Notes: a model not told the origin generated them from the letters alone. DNA of 6,921 bases from Desulfovibrio sp. (GCA_003525525.1 DQED01000320.1:1-6921); one strand, 5' to 3'; numbered from the stretch's first letter, positions 1-6,245 are shown. Made by a program: numbers and translations.

Positions 1-27
1 GCGGCTGGTGCGTCTTGCCGCCGGGGC

Positions 28-879
28 TCAGTAGACCTTGCGCCGGGAAAAGCCTTCGCCGAGCACGTTGAAGGTGTTTTCCACCACGAAAAAGGCGTTG
101 GGATCGTGGTCGAAGACCAGTTCTTCCAGGCGCTTGATCTGCACGGTGTTGGTGATGGTGAGGATCACGCGTTTTGATTTTCCGGTGTAGGCGCCCGCGC
201 CGTGCAGAAAGGTTGCGCCGCGTTTCAGATTGTAAATGATATCGCGGGCGATGACGTCGGCTTTGTCGGAAATGATGAAAACCATTTTGCGCTGGTTGAA
301 AAGAGACAGAAAATAGTCCATCACTTGGGAGTTGGTATAGGACAGGATGATCGAATAGAGCACGAGGGTCGGGTCGTAAAAAGCCAGGCCCGCGGCGAAG
401 ACGGCCAGGTTGAAGAAGAAGTTGAACTGGCCGATGCGCATGTTGTATTTCTGGTTGAGCCAGATGGCCAGGATGTCCGTGCCGCCGGCCGAGCCCAGGG
501 AGCGCAGCATGATGCCCGAGCCCGCGCCCATGAGCGCGCCGCCGAAGATGGCGGCCAAAAGCGGGTCCGCGATGAGCGTGCGCTGGGGCAGAAGCTGCAT
601 GAGGGCGCTGACGCTTCCCATGCCGAACAGCGTATAGAGAATGAACCGGCGCGACAGGCTGACCCAGCCAAGGACCATCAGCGGCACGTTGCACAGGAAA
701 TAGAGCAGTCCCGGGCCTCCGACGCCCGTCAGGTAATAGAGCAGCAGGGCCACGCCCGAGAGGCCGCCGGCCATGAGCCCCTTGCCCACGATGACGGCGT
801 TGACGCTGAAGCTGAAGAGAACCGCGCCAAAGGCGAGCAGGCCGAGGTTGGCGACGATGGAACGGGCGCTATTTCGCAT
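28..879 (-). CDS. YitT family membrane protein (DUF161/DUF2179)
   Basis: Encodes a 283-residue integral membrane protein of the YitT family: several inner-membrane helices followed by a cytoplasmic DUF2179 domain. The biochemical role of the family is not established; a transport function is often suggested. About five or six hydrophobic segments span residues 8-200, with the family-typical stretch SAGGTDILA at about 129-137. The C-terminal domain (about 215-275) shows the usual RGAT, GAYTGK, DPNAFF and VLGEGF motifs. Length is normal for the family, so it looks intact. The frame is open upstream to an ATG at 954, but I chose the ATG at 879 because AGGA lies six bases before it and the family's N-terminal hydrophobic segment begins right after; the extra 25 residues look unlike protein. 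It is divergent from the gene at 1092. The family call is firm; the substrate is unknown. Confidence 0.93.
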   Translation of the reverse strand: MRNSARSIVANLGLLAFGAVLFSFSVNAVIVGKGLMAGGLSGVALLLYYLTGVGGPGLLYFLCNVPLMVLGWVSLSRRFILYTLFGMGSVSALMQLLPQRTLIADPLLAAIFGGALMGAGSGIMLRSLGSAGGTDILAIWLNQKYNMRIGQFNFFFNLAVFAAGLAFYDPTLVLYSIILSYTNSQVMDYFLSLFNQRKMVFIISDKADVIARDIIYNLKRGATFLHGAGAYTGKSKRVILTITNTVQIKRLEELVFDHDPNAFFVVENTFNVLGEGFSRRKVY

Positions 880-1057
880 GCTGTCCTGGTATCCGGATGA
901 CGGTATAAGGGCAAGGGGGGATGTTGCCTGCGGGGCGCGGCGGGTGTAGCCCAAGGTGCCGGGGCGCGCAAGGGTAATCCTCGCGCCGTGACGCTGCGCG
1001 GCGCTGTGGCAGTTTTTCTCCCCTTTTCGGGCGGAATGCGTTGGGCGGCGTCGCCCT

Positions 1058-1069
1058 GCGCCATGGCGC
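1058..1069. repeat. 12-base perfect palindrome in divergent spacer
   Basis: The sequence gcgccatggcgc is a perfect palindrome. It lies in the 212-base spacer between the divergent YitT gene and the GTG-initiated gene at 1092, about 22 bases before the latter's start. It could be an operator half-region or simply a product of high GC. Elsewhere in this spacer I see no convincing -35/-10 pair on either strand. Confidence 0.3.
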
Positions 1070-1091
1070 GAGGCGCGCCGGGAGGTGGAGC

Positions 1092-1775
1092 GTGGACGAC
1101 CTCTGGGGCCATCTGGAAACCGCCTTGTGGGCGTTTCTGGGCAAGGCCGCCGATTTCTGCATCGGCGTGCTCGCGGCGGCCGGACGCAAGGCCGTGGAGC
1201 TGCTGGCCCTGGTCGCCGGCTGGGGCGAGGCGCTGGCGGCGAAACTCGCCGCCGTGCCCTTGTGGCTCTCCATCCCCGGCGGGCTGCTGTGCGTCGCGGC
1301 CCTGGCCTGCTATCTTCTGCGCCAGCGCCTTTATGACCGGCTGCTGGTCTATCACGACGTCCGGCTGACGCGGCGGGGCTTCGCCCGTCGGGAGTTCGTC
1401 GTGGCGCGCGGCGCGGTGCACGAGACGGTCACGGCCATGGTGCGGGAGGTGCCGCTGCCCGGGCGCATCTGGGAGGCGGCCGTGTACGAAGCCGTGCCCG
1501 AGCGCTATCTGGTGGTTTTCGGCCCGGCGGGGGGGACGGCGCACGAGGTGCGGCTTTACCGCCGCGATCTGCGCGCCGGGCTTTTCGCCATGGGCGAGGA
1601 TCTCATCCGCCATGTCCGGGCGAATGCGCGCATGGAGCACCCGGACGGCGAACTGCGGGCGCTTTTCGCCGCGCTCGATGCCAGGGATGCGGATTTCGCC
1701 GCCTGCCGGCCGGCGCTTCCCGGCGAGACCGGGAAAAAAACGGCCCGGGGCGTGACCCGGGCCGTGTGCGCGTAG
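1092..1775 (+). CDS. Hypothetical single-pass membrane protein, GTG start
   Basis: Encodes a protein of 227 residues that I do not recognise. The frame runs back to an ATG at 1041, but GTG at 1092 is preferred: it is preceded by an excellent ribosome binding site, ggaggtg at 1081-1087, whereas nothing comparable precedes 1041. An alanine- and leucine-rich stretch at residues 10-45 may be amphipathic or membrane-associated. One clear membrane helix lies at about 55-77 (PLWLSIPGGLLCVAALACYLL), followed by arginines that predict a cytoplasmic C-terminal region. The soluble part (about 80-205) mixes strands and helices, with charged arginine/glutamate segments such as RLYRRDLRAG. Codon usage is strongly GC3-rich, supporting real coding. 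The final codons (KKTARGVTRA) overlap a terminator hairpin that serves the convergent gene. Its function cannot be inferred from the neighbours. Confidence 0.75.
   Translation: MDDLWGHLETALWAFLGKAADFCIGVLAAAGRKAVELLALVAGWGEALAAKLAAVPLWLSIPGGLLCVAALACYLLRQRLYDRLLVYHDVRLTRRGFARREFVVARGAVHETVTAMVREVPLPGRIWEAAVYEAVPERYLVVFGPAGGTAHEVRLYRRDLRAGLFAMGEDLIRHVRANARMEHPDGELRALFAALDARDADFAACRPALPGETGKKTARGVTRAVCA
1734..1764 (-). terminator. Intrinsic terminator of the SH3 gene, nested in the convergent gene
   Basis: A perfect 9-bp stem, cggcccggg (1741-1749) with cccgggccg (1756-1764), encloses a six-base loop. On the minus strand it is followed directly by seven T residues (the A-run 1734-1740 on the plus strand), a textbook Rho-independent terminator. 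It lies about 26 bases after the stop of the SH3-domain gene, so it serves that gene. It falls entirely within the last codons of the plus-strand membrane-protein gene. In the plus direction no T-run follows, so it should not end that gene's transcript efficiently. Confidence 0.88.
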
Positions 1776-1789
1776 GGGGGCTTGGCCGG

Positions 1790-2179
1790 TTACGGCGTCA
1801 GGTGGCGCAGGCGCACCCAGCCCTCGTAGGGGGAATCCGGCACCTGCACCAGCGCGAAGGGGCCTTCGTAGGAGAGCACGAGCACGGGCGTGCCGCGGGT
1901 GAGCGTGGTCACGGGCGGACAGCCGTCGCCCGGACAGGTGCGCAACGTGACGTAGGCGCGCGCCACCTGCTTGAAGCCCGGATCGTAGACCGGCGGCGGC
2001 ACGTAGACCGCCGGCGGCGGCACATAGGCCGGCGCGACGTAGACCGGCGGCGGGCCCACCGTGGCATAGACGGGCAGGCTCACGGCGAATCCCGGTCCGG
2101 CCACGGTCAGGGCTCGGGCCGTATCGGCCGCGGCGACAAGGGCCAGACTCAGGACAGTGATGGCGATCAAACGTCTCAT
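1790..2179 (-). CDS. Exported SH3-domain (SH3b-like) protein
   Basis: Encodes a 129-residue secreted or periplasmic protein. Residues 1-23 form a Sec signal peptide: MRR, a hydrophobic core (LIAITVLSLALVAAA), and a likely cleavage site after ARA at about 21-23. No lipobox cysteine is present. A proline/tyrosine/valine-rich linker (about 43-65, PPPVY-type units) leads to a bacterial SH3 domain at about 73-127, recognisable from AYVTLR, the TLTRGTPVLVL strand pair and GWVRLRHL at the end. C82 and C87 (TCPGDGC) could form a disulfide in the distal loop. The family generally binds cell-wall peptides or acts as a scaffold; no catalytic domain is attached. The frame extends upstream, but the ATG at 2179 is chosen because gggaggt lies a few bases before it and it places the signal peptide at the N-terminus. 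It ends at the strong terminator at 1734-1764. Confidence 0.85.
   Translation of the reverse strand: MRRLIAITVLSLALVAAADTARALTVAGPGFAVSLPVYATVGPPPVYVAPAYVPPPAVYVPPPVYDPGFKQVARAYVTLRTCPGDGCPPVTTLTRGTPVLVLSYEGPFALVQVPDSPYEGWVRLRHLTP
1984..2053. repeat. Degenerate repeats coding the Pro/Tyr/Val-rich linker
   Basis: The unit cgtagaccggcggcgg occurs at 1984-1999 and again exactly at 2038-2053. Variants lie between them, at 2002-2020 (three bases longer) and from 2022 (a diverged cataggccggcg copy). Read on the minus strand they encode the PPPVY/PPPAVY units that join the signal peptide to the SH3 domain. The unit number may vary between strains by slippage. Confidence 0.7.
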
Positions 2180-2372
2180 GGTACACCTCCCGGTGACGAT
2201 CCAAGCCAACGCCTTCATTGTTGCCAGAAGCGTGCCAGCGGCCTCGGTCTCCGGCAATGCGGTCAACCAGGCGCCAGCACAAGCGATTTCGTTTGAGCGT
2301 CCGTTGTTGCTCCGCACGCCTTTCTCCGGCGGTTACATTTTTTTCACCACAGGATTACGTCCGTTGCCCACA

Positions 2373-2390
2373 ACGCCGAGATATCGGCGT
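2373..2390. repeat. Perfect inverted repeat in leader of the 72-residue gene
   Basis: The arms acgccga (2373-2379) and tcggcgt (2384-2390) are perfectly complementary around gata. The element lies 60-77 bases before the small gene's ATG, in the 270-base spacer shared with the divergent SH3 gene. It could be a repressor operator or an RNA stem. No T-run follows, so it is not a terminator. The rest of the spacer contains a T-run near 2337-2344 but no convincing promoter. Confidence 0.45.
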
Positions 2391-2401
2391 CCCCCTTGCC
2401 G

Positions 2402-2416
2402 GCCGTCGCGGACGGC
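2402..2416 (+). repeat. Second perfect hairpin in the same leader
   Basis: The arms gccgtc (2402-2407) and gacggc (2411-2416) are perfectly complementary around a three-base loop gcg. It follows the previous inverted repeat by 11 bases and ends about 22 bases before the ribosome binding site of the 72-residue gene. The pair may shape the 5' leader of the mRNA or form a double operator. The GC-rich background makes short hairpins likely by chance. Confidence 0.35.
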
Positions 2417-2449
2417 GTTACTTTCGAAACACCGTCCTGGAGGCGTGCC

Positions 2450-2668
2450 ATGAGCATTTCGGATCGCATGTGGGAGCGCGCGGCATACCTGACCCGCTTC
2501 GACCCTTCCTCCACCGCGGACATGGTGGCCGCGCTCGCAGCCGGCCATTTCGCGGCCGAACGCCTGGGCCCGAGCATGGGCAGCAACGTCCCGGACGACA
2601 CCCCCCGCGCCATCGCCTCCCGTATGCTCGACACGGGTCTCGGGGCCATCGTGCGCGAAAGGATTTGA
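2450..2668 (+). CDS. Small hypothetical protein, 72 residues
   Basis: Encodes a 72-residue soluble protein that I do not recognise. The ATG at 2450 has a clear ribosome binding site, ggagg at 2439-2443, six bases upstream; an alternative in-frame ATG at 2396 lacks one. The sequence begins MSISDRMWERAAYLT and is predicted mostly helical, with an alanine-rich helix (about 24-37) and a second region DTPRAIASRMLDTG (about 50-63). It has no cysteines, signal peptide or membrane helix. GC-rich third positions support coding. It stands alone between a divergent gene and a 320-base spacer, so context gives no function. Confidence 0.65.
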   Translation: MSISDRMWERAAYLTRFDPSSTADMVAALAAGHFAAERLGPSMGSNVPDDTPRAIASRMLDTGLGAIVRERI

Positions 2669-2847
2669 GTCCCGGCCGGCCGCTCGCCCCTCCATTCCCG
2701 GCTCCATTTTCTCTGCCCGGCCCTGCTTCTTGCAGGGCGGCACGCCGCGTCCGCGTTCTTCCGTCCGACCAGCCCGCGACCGATGCGAACCGGGAGGCCC
2801 TTCCAAGCGTACCCGTGCCGCGCAAACGGGGGAATCGAAAGAGGACA
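2669..2847. other. Spacer before the cyclase gene; composition shift
   Basis: This is the first part of the 320-base gap between the 72-residue gene and the diguanylate cyclase gene. It is GC-rich like the left side, and the sequence turns clearly AT-richer from about 2860. I see no supported gene here. It holds one hairpin (2720-2738). The stretch around 2820-2846 superficially recalls a c-di-GMP-I riboswitch but lacks the conserved parts. Confidence 0.5.
2720..2738. other. Hairpin downstream of the 72-residue gene
   Basis: The arms gccctgc (2720-2726) and gcagggc (2732-2738) pair perfectly around ttctt and can be extended by two pairs with one bulged base. It lies about 50 bases after the small gene's stop. 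Neither strand shows a T-run after the stem, so it may be a weak or Rho-assisted 3' end rather than a canonical terminator. Confidence 0.35.
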
Positions 2848-2979
2848 ATGAGCATTCCCAAAGGAACGCTCCAAATTATTGTTTACTTATCCACCCCCCT
2901 ATGGCAGGAGTCTTCCAGTCAAGGAAGTCTTTCAAGTGCCGCCAACGTTTTTTCTTCACTGCATCAGAGCCCGCCATAG
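2848..2979 (+). CDS. Possible 43-residue leader peptide before the cyclase gene
   Basis: The ATG at 2848 is preceded by gagg (2841-2844) and opens a 43-codon frame beginning MSIPKGTLQIIVYL and ending in TAG at 2977-2979. The stop is in the same frame as the large cyclase gene and only nine bases before its ATG, which itself has no recognisable ribosome binding site. This would suit translational coupling by a leader peptide. Alternatively, the frame is fortuitous, or it is a former N-terminal extension cut off by the amber codon. The peptide is serine-rich after residue 20 and has no recognised motif. This is inference from layout only. Confidence 0.3.
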   Translation: MSIPKGTLQIIVYLSTPLWQESSSQGSLSSAANVFSSLHQSPP

Positions 2980-2988
2980 CATTCAATC

Positions 2989-5031
2989 ATGCTTGTAAAT
3001 ATTGACATAAGAACACTCGCTATTTGCTACGGAATTTTTTGCTGCACACAATTTGTTGCATTTTTCTTGCAGCATAGAGTCAGCAAACACGAAGAAGGGC
3101 TCGGGTGGTGGACTATTGGAAGCGGATGTTCCGTCTTCGGATTTTTTATATTTTTATTTCGAGACATACGCGCCATCCATCTTGTTGTCGTATTCATTTA
3201 TAACTTATCTTTCATTCTGTGTTTTTCATTCATATACATTGGATGCGCGAAGTTCAATAATTTAAGTATAAAAAAATTCTTCCTCTACCTCACTATTTCA
3301 TTGTCAGCCCTCTGTCTTTTGTATTTCACGTATGCAAATTACAGCATTCCTCTGCGCAGGACCACCACGTCTTTTGCTTGCGCCCTCATTTCCATTCTTT
3401 CGGTGACCGCCTTAAGACGTACCGCCCCGCACGAGCGCAACATCATTTTTCATTTTCTCAAGATCCTGTTTCTGGTCAACGCCCTTTGGTTCTCGGCGTT
3501 GGCGCTCCTCCCTCTCCTCACAGCGTCGGCGCCGATTGTATTCGAAAAACCATCTCCATTGGTCCTTTCGTATCTTCTCCTCATGACCACGAGCACCCTT
3601 TGGACTTTCGGTCTGATCATACTTGTCAATCAAAAGCTCTCGAACCAATTGCAGACTTCCAAGCTGTTCCTGCAATCCACCTTGGACGGGCTTACGGCCA
3701 ATATTGCGCTCATCGAAGAACATGGCGAGATAATACTCACCAACAAGGCGTGGCGAGATTTCGCTTCGTCAAACGGGATCGCCCCGGAACGGGTTTCCGA
3801 AGGGGTGAATTATTTAACCAGTTGCGAAAGCGCTGCAAGCAGTTGCCACAGCGACGCCTTTACATTCGCCGAAGGCTTGAAAAACGTTTTAAACGGAAAC
3901 AAGTCGCTGTTCACCATGGAATACGCCTGCCATTCTCCCAGCCAGCAACGGTGGTTTCTGGCCAGAGTCACCCGATTTCCGTGCCAAGGCCCGACAAGAG
4001 CCGTTGTTTCCCACGAGAATATAACGGAAAGAAAACTTATGGAACTCGCGTTGGAGGAATCAAACAAGCAGCTCGAAGCGATAACCAACGAGGATGGGCT
4101 TACAAAAATCTCAAACCGCCGCCATTTCGACAAGATGCTGTCCTACGAATGCAGCAGGCACTCGCGCTCCGGAACGACGCTGTCGGTTGCGATGCTTGAT
4201 ATCGATTACTTCAAATACTATAACGACACGTACGGCCACGTCAAAGGCGACGAATGCCTGCAACGGGTTGCGCAGGCAATCGCACAAAGCCTCAATCGGC
4301 CGACGGACCTCGCCGCCAGGTATGGAGGAGAAGAGTTCGTTTGCCTCATGCCGGACACCAATCTCCTTGGCGCAGTCGGCGTGGCGGAAAACATCAGAAA
4401 AACCATTGCCCAATTGGCCATTCCACACAGCGGGTCACACGTGTCCGAAACGGTAACCGTCAGCATCGGGACACTATCCCTTACCTGCACGAAAGAGACG
4501 ACACCGGATTACATCATACGAAAAGCAGACGAGCTTCTCTACCAGGCAAAACACGAAGGACGTGATCGCATCAAATTCAAATCAATCGATGAAACATATC
4601 GACTAGAGCAAACAAATGGCGGCATGGGAACATTAAAAATCGCATACAGCGACACATGCACCTCCGGGAACCCCCTCATCGACTCACAGCACGCGGATTT
4701 GATCCGTCTCGCAAACGACCTCCTGCAGCATATCTTCACAAAGAACACGACACAGGGGACGCAAAGCCTTCTCAAAGAGATTTTAGCCAATACAAAAAAG
4801 CACTTCTTAGACGAGGAAGCGATTCTCCGCTCGGAGAATTACCCGGAGATCGACAAACATGCGGCCGAACACTCACGGCTGGTGCAACAATGCGTCAATC
4901 TCTTGCAAAATGATTCGCCGAAAGACATATCGCCCATAGACATATTACAATACATCATCCATGACATCATCATGGAGCACATGACCAAAGAAGATACAAA
5001 ATACCATTATATTTTCAGCAACATGCACTGA
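2989..5031 (+). CDS. Membrane PAS-GGDEF diguanylate cyclase with C-terminal hemerythrin domain
   Basis: A 680-residue inner-membrane enzyme predicted to make c-di-GMP from two GTP. About seven hydrophobic helices fill residues 8-213, of no sensor family I can name. A PAS-like region (about 225-350) ends in the PAC-type ENITERK. The cyclase domain (about 365-530) has DIDYFK (D404), N412, GHVKGD and the active-site GGEEF at 446-450. An intact inhibitory I-site, RPTD at 437-440, sits exactly five residues before it. The C-terminal bacteriohemerythrin domain (about 548-677) retains all seven expected di-iron ligands: H568, H605, E609, H624, H628, H664 and D669. Known relatives with a fused hemerythrin change cyclase output with oxygen or iron redox state, which I infer here. 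The gene is AT-richer than its neighbours. The start is the first ATG after an in-frame TAG; no ribosome binding site is visible. It ends at a bidirectional terminator. Confidence 0.95.
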   Translation: MLVNIDIRTLAICYGIFCCTQFVAFFLQHRVSKHEEGLGWWTIGSGCSVFGFFIFLFRDIRAIHLVVVFIYNLSFILCFSFIYIGCAKFNNLSIKKFFLYLTISLSALCLLYFTYANYSIPLRRTTTSFACALISILSVTALRRTAPHERNIIFHFLKILFLVNALWFSALALLPLLTASAPIVFEKPSPLVLSYLLLMTTSTLWTFGLIILVNQKLSNQLQTSKLFLQSTLDGLTANIALIEEHGEIILTNKAWRDFASSNGIAPERVSEGVNYLTSCESAASSCHSDAFTFAEGLKNVLNGNKSLFTMEYACHSPSQQRWFLARVTRFPCQGPTRAVVSHENITERKLMELALEESNKQLEAITNEDGLTKISNRRHFDKMLSYECSRHSRSGTTLSVAMLDIDYFKYYNDTYGHVKGDECLQRVAQAIAQSLNRPTDLAARYGGEEFVCLMPDTNLLGAVGVAENIRKTIAQLAIPHSGSHVSETVTVSIGTLSLTCTKETTPDYIIRKADELLYQAKHEGRDRIKFKSIDETYRLEQTNGGMGTLKIAYSDTCTSGNPLIDSQHADLIRLANDLLQHIFTKNTTQGTQSLLKEILANTKKHFLDEEAILRSENYPEIDKHAAEHSRLVQQCVNLLQNDSPKDISPIDILQYIIHDIIMEHMTKEDTKYHYIFSNMH

Positions 5032-5063
5032 TCCGCACGCCGCACGAGGGGTCGCAGTCAGAC

Positions 5064-5093
5064 AAGAAAACGGCCCCGCAGGGCCGCTTTCTT
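5064..5093. terminator. Bidirectional intrinsic terminator
   Basis: The stem cggccc (5071-5076) with gggccg (5081-5086) around cgca is flanked by aagaaa on the left and tttctt on the right, which also pair across one mismatch. In the plus direction the stem is followed by ctttctt, ending the cyclase transcript 40-60 bases after its stop. In the minus direction it is followed by ttttctt, ending the DUF169 transcript about 130 bases after that gene's stop. It is placed correctly for two convergent genes. Confidence 0.82.
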
Positions 5094-5218
5094 GCCGCCG
5101 TCCGCCGTCGCGCCCCGTGTCGCATCCTCGAAAAAGGCAACGACTTCTTCGGGGGCAACACGCGCGACGCGTTGTTGTTGCTTACATCCTCCCGCCGTAT
5201 TCTCGAAGGGGCGCGGCG

Positions 5219-6016
5219 TCAGTCCGCGACGGCCGGGGCCTCGACCTTCTTGAACACGATCAGCGGGCAGTTCTTGCAGATGTCCGCGCCGGGGAAGGGA
5301 TGGCCGACGCGCGTCACCGACGCGCCGCCCGTGGCCGCCTTGCGCTCCAGCAGCCGCGCGACCACGAGGCCGATGTCCGCGCCGGGAATGGACACGTTGA
5401 TCTCGCCGCGCTCGGTCTTGCCGGCGTTGTAGCTGCCGCTGCAGGCCAGGAACACGTTGGCCTCGCCGCTGTTGAACGCGAACACGTTGCCGGCGCAGGC
5501 CGCCGAATTCATGGTCATGTTGGGGCGCAGCGGGTGGATGTCGCGCGCCGCCATCCAGTCCACCACCAGGTGGTAGGCCTGCATGTTGTCGCAGTAGAAA
5601 TGCACCGTGTCCGGGGGGAACGGCGCATCGGCCAGGGGCGAAACCACCACGGACAGCAACTCCTGCTTCAGGCGCGGCTTGCTGCGCACGAACCGCTCGG
5701 CCTGCTCCATGTCGCGCACGTACTTGAGGTGGCCCTTGATCTCGGCCTCGTCGATCTCCTTCCAGCCGAACACGCACTTGGCGTTGCCGCAGCCGAGCTG
5801 CTCCTTGCCCATGAGCACCGTAATCCCTTCCATGCGCGCGCCGATTTCGGCCTGGCAGAAGGTCAGAGCCTTGGCCGGCAGGTAGTAGCCGCCCTTGGCC
5901 TTGAAGGCGTCGAGCTCGGCCTGGTCGAAGAAGTATTTGACGGCGATGGGATAGTGCATAAGGCGCAGTTCATCCATGAGGATGCGCTGCATTTCCTGGT
6001 AGCTGAGCTTTTCCAT
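5219..6016 (-). CDS. DUF169 family cysteine-rich protein
   Basis: Encodes a 265-residue cytoplasmic protein of the DUF169 (COG2043) family. Members are common in anaerobes and have no assigned reaction. Family landmarks are visible: HYPIAVKYFF (about 21-30), TFCQAE (52-57), GCGNAKC (75-81), HFYCDN (139-144), CAGN (174-177), ACSGSYNAGKTERGE (191-205) and GADICKNCPL at the C-terminus (243-252). Eight cysteines (C54, C76, C81, C142, C174, C192, C247, C250) sit mostly in conserved motifs, suggesting a metal or Fe-S role; that is inference. The ATG at 6016 is chosen because aaggagt lies six bases upstream and MEKLSYQEMQ begins the conserved fold; the frame is open to 6157 but that extension looks non-coding. 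Length is full for the family. It shares its strand with the nitroreductase gene but is separated by 317 bases, so it is probably transcribed independently. Confidence 0.88.
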   Translation of the reverse strand: MEKLSYQEMQRILMDELRLMHYPIAVKYFFDQAELDAFKAKGGYYLPAKALTFCQAEIGARMEGITVLMGKEQLGCGNAKCVFGWKEIDEAEIKGHLKYVRDMEQAERFVRSKPRLKQELLSVVVSPLADAPFPPDTVHFYCDNMQAYHLVVDWMAARDIHPLRPNMTMNSAACAGNVFAFNSGEANVFLACSGSYNAGKTERGEINVSIPGADIGLVVARLLERKAATGGASVTRVGHPFPGADICKNCPLIVFKKVEAPAVAD

Positions 6017-6145
6017 GCTGACTCCTTTTGTATGGAAATGCGGGGAAAATGCCAGAGGGTCGTGACTTGCGTCGGCGGCGACGCGCCGCCCCGCGACCGT
6101 AACGGCTTTGCGATGGTAGTGGAGGTAGCGATTCGGGCAAGGCAC

Positions 6146-6151
6146 TGTCAA
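6146..6151 (-). promoter_or_regulatory. Candidate -35 box for DUF169
   Basis: On the minus strand a perfect TTGACA lies about 130 bases before the DUF169 ATG. The best -10 candidate at an 18-base spacing (6122-6127, tacctc) is poor, so an activator would be needed if this is a real sigma-70 promoter. The box could also be chance. Confidence 0.25.
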
Positions 6152-6209
6152 CAACAAAGCGCTTTTGCCTGATTTATCACGTGTGGCGTGCCGCGTGCGG
6201 CCCGAGGCA

Positions 6210-6245
6210 GCAGCGTGCTTGTGCTTTTTTGCACAATCACGCTGC
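6210..6245. repeat. Long inverted repeat upstream of DUF169
   Basis: The arms gcagcgtgcttgtgc (6210-6224) and gcacaatcacgctgc (6231-6245) are complementary at 14 of 15 positions around a loop of six T (plus strand). The inner core TTGTGC-N6-GCACAA is perfectly symmetric and has the six-base centre typical of CRP/FNR-family operators, though the half-site differs from the classic TGTGA. No T-run follows the stem on either strand, so it is not a standard terminator. It could be an operator for the DUF169 gene or an mRNA 3' stabilising hairpin for the nitroreductase gene. Confidence 0.6.

Noticed and set aside
202..900. Long plus-strand frame opposite the YitT gene, and similar long frames opposite the DUF169 gene and across 729-2282 on the minus strand.
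   Set aside because: They are antisense shadows produced by GC-rich codons; the translations are rich in Arg/Gly/Ala/His without domains, while the opposite strands carry recognisable genes or strong start signals.
2879..2906. TTGTTT with a downstream atggca as a sigma-70 promoter for the cyclase gene.
   Set aside because: The -10 match is poor and the spacing is only 16; not enough to annotate.
2902..2916. Sigma-54-like element tggcaggagtcttcc upstream of the cyclase gene.
   Set aside because: The -12 part reads TTCC instead of TTGC, missing the essential G, and no enhancer-like repeat is visible.
2815..2935. Possible c-di-GMP-I (GEMM) riboswitch before the cyclase gene, suggested by gcaaac followed by cgaaag and ggac.
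   Set aside because: The conserved GGACGCAAAGCC block and the downstream AGGTAGC-type strand are absent, and the expected paired stems do not form.
5058..5190. Minus-strand frame reading like VAPEEVVAFFEDATRG between the DUF169 stop and the terminator, resembling a small protein or decayed gene end.
   Set aside because: No ATG, GTG or TTG start with a ribosome binding site in that frame, and its last codons are the terminator hairpin; left as a possible remnant only.
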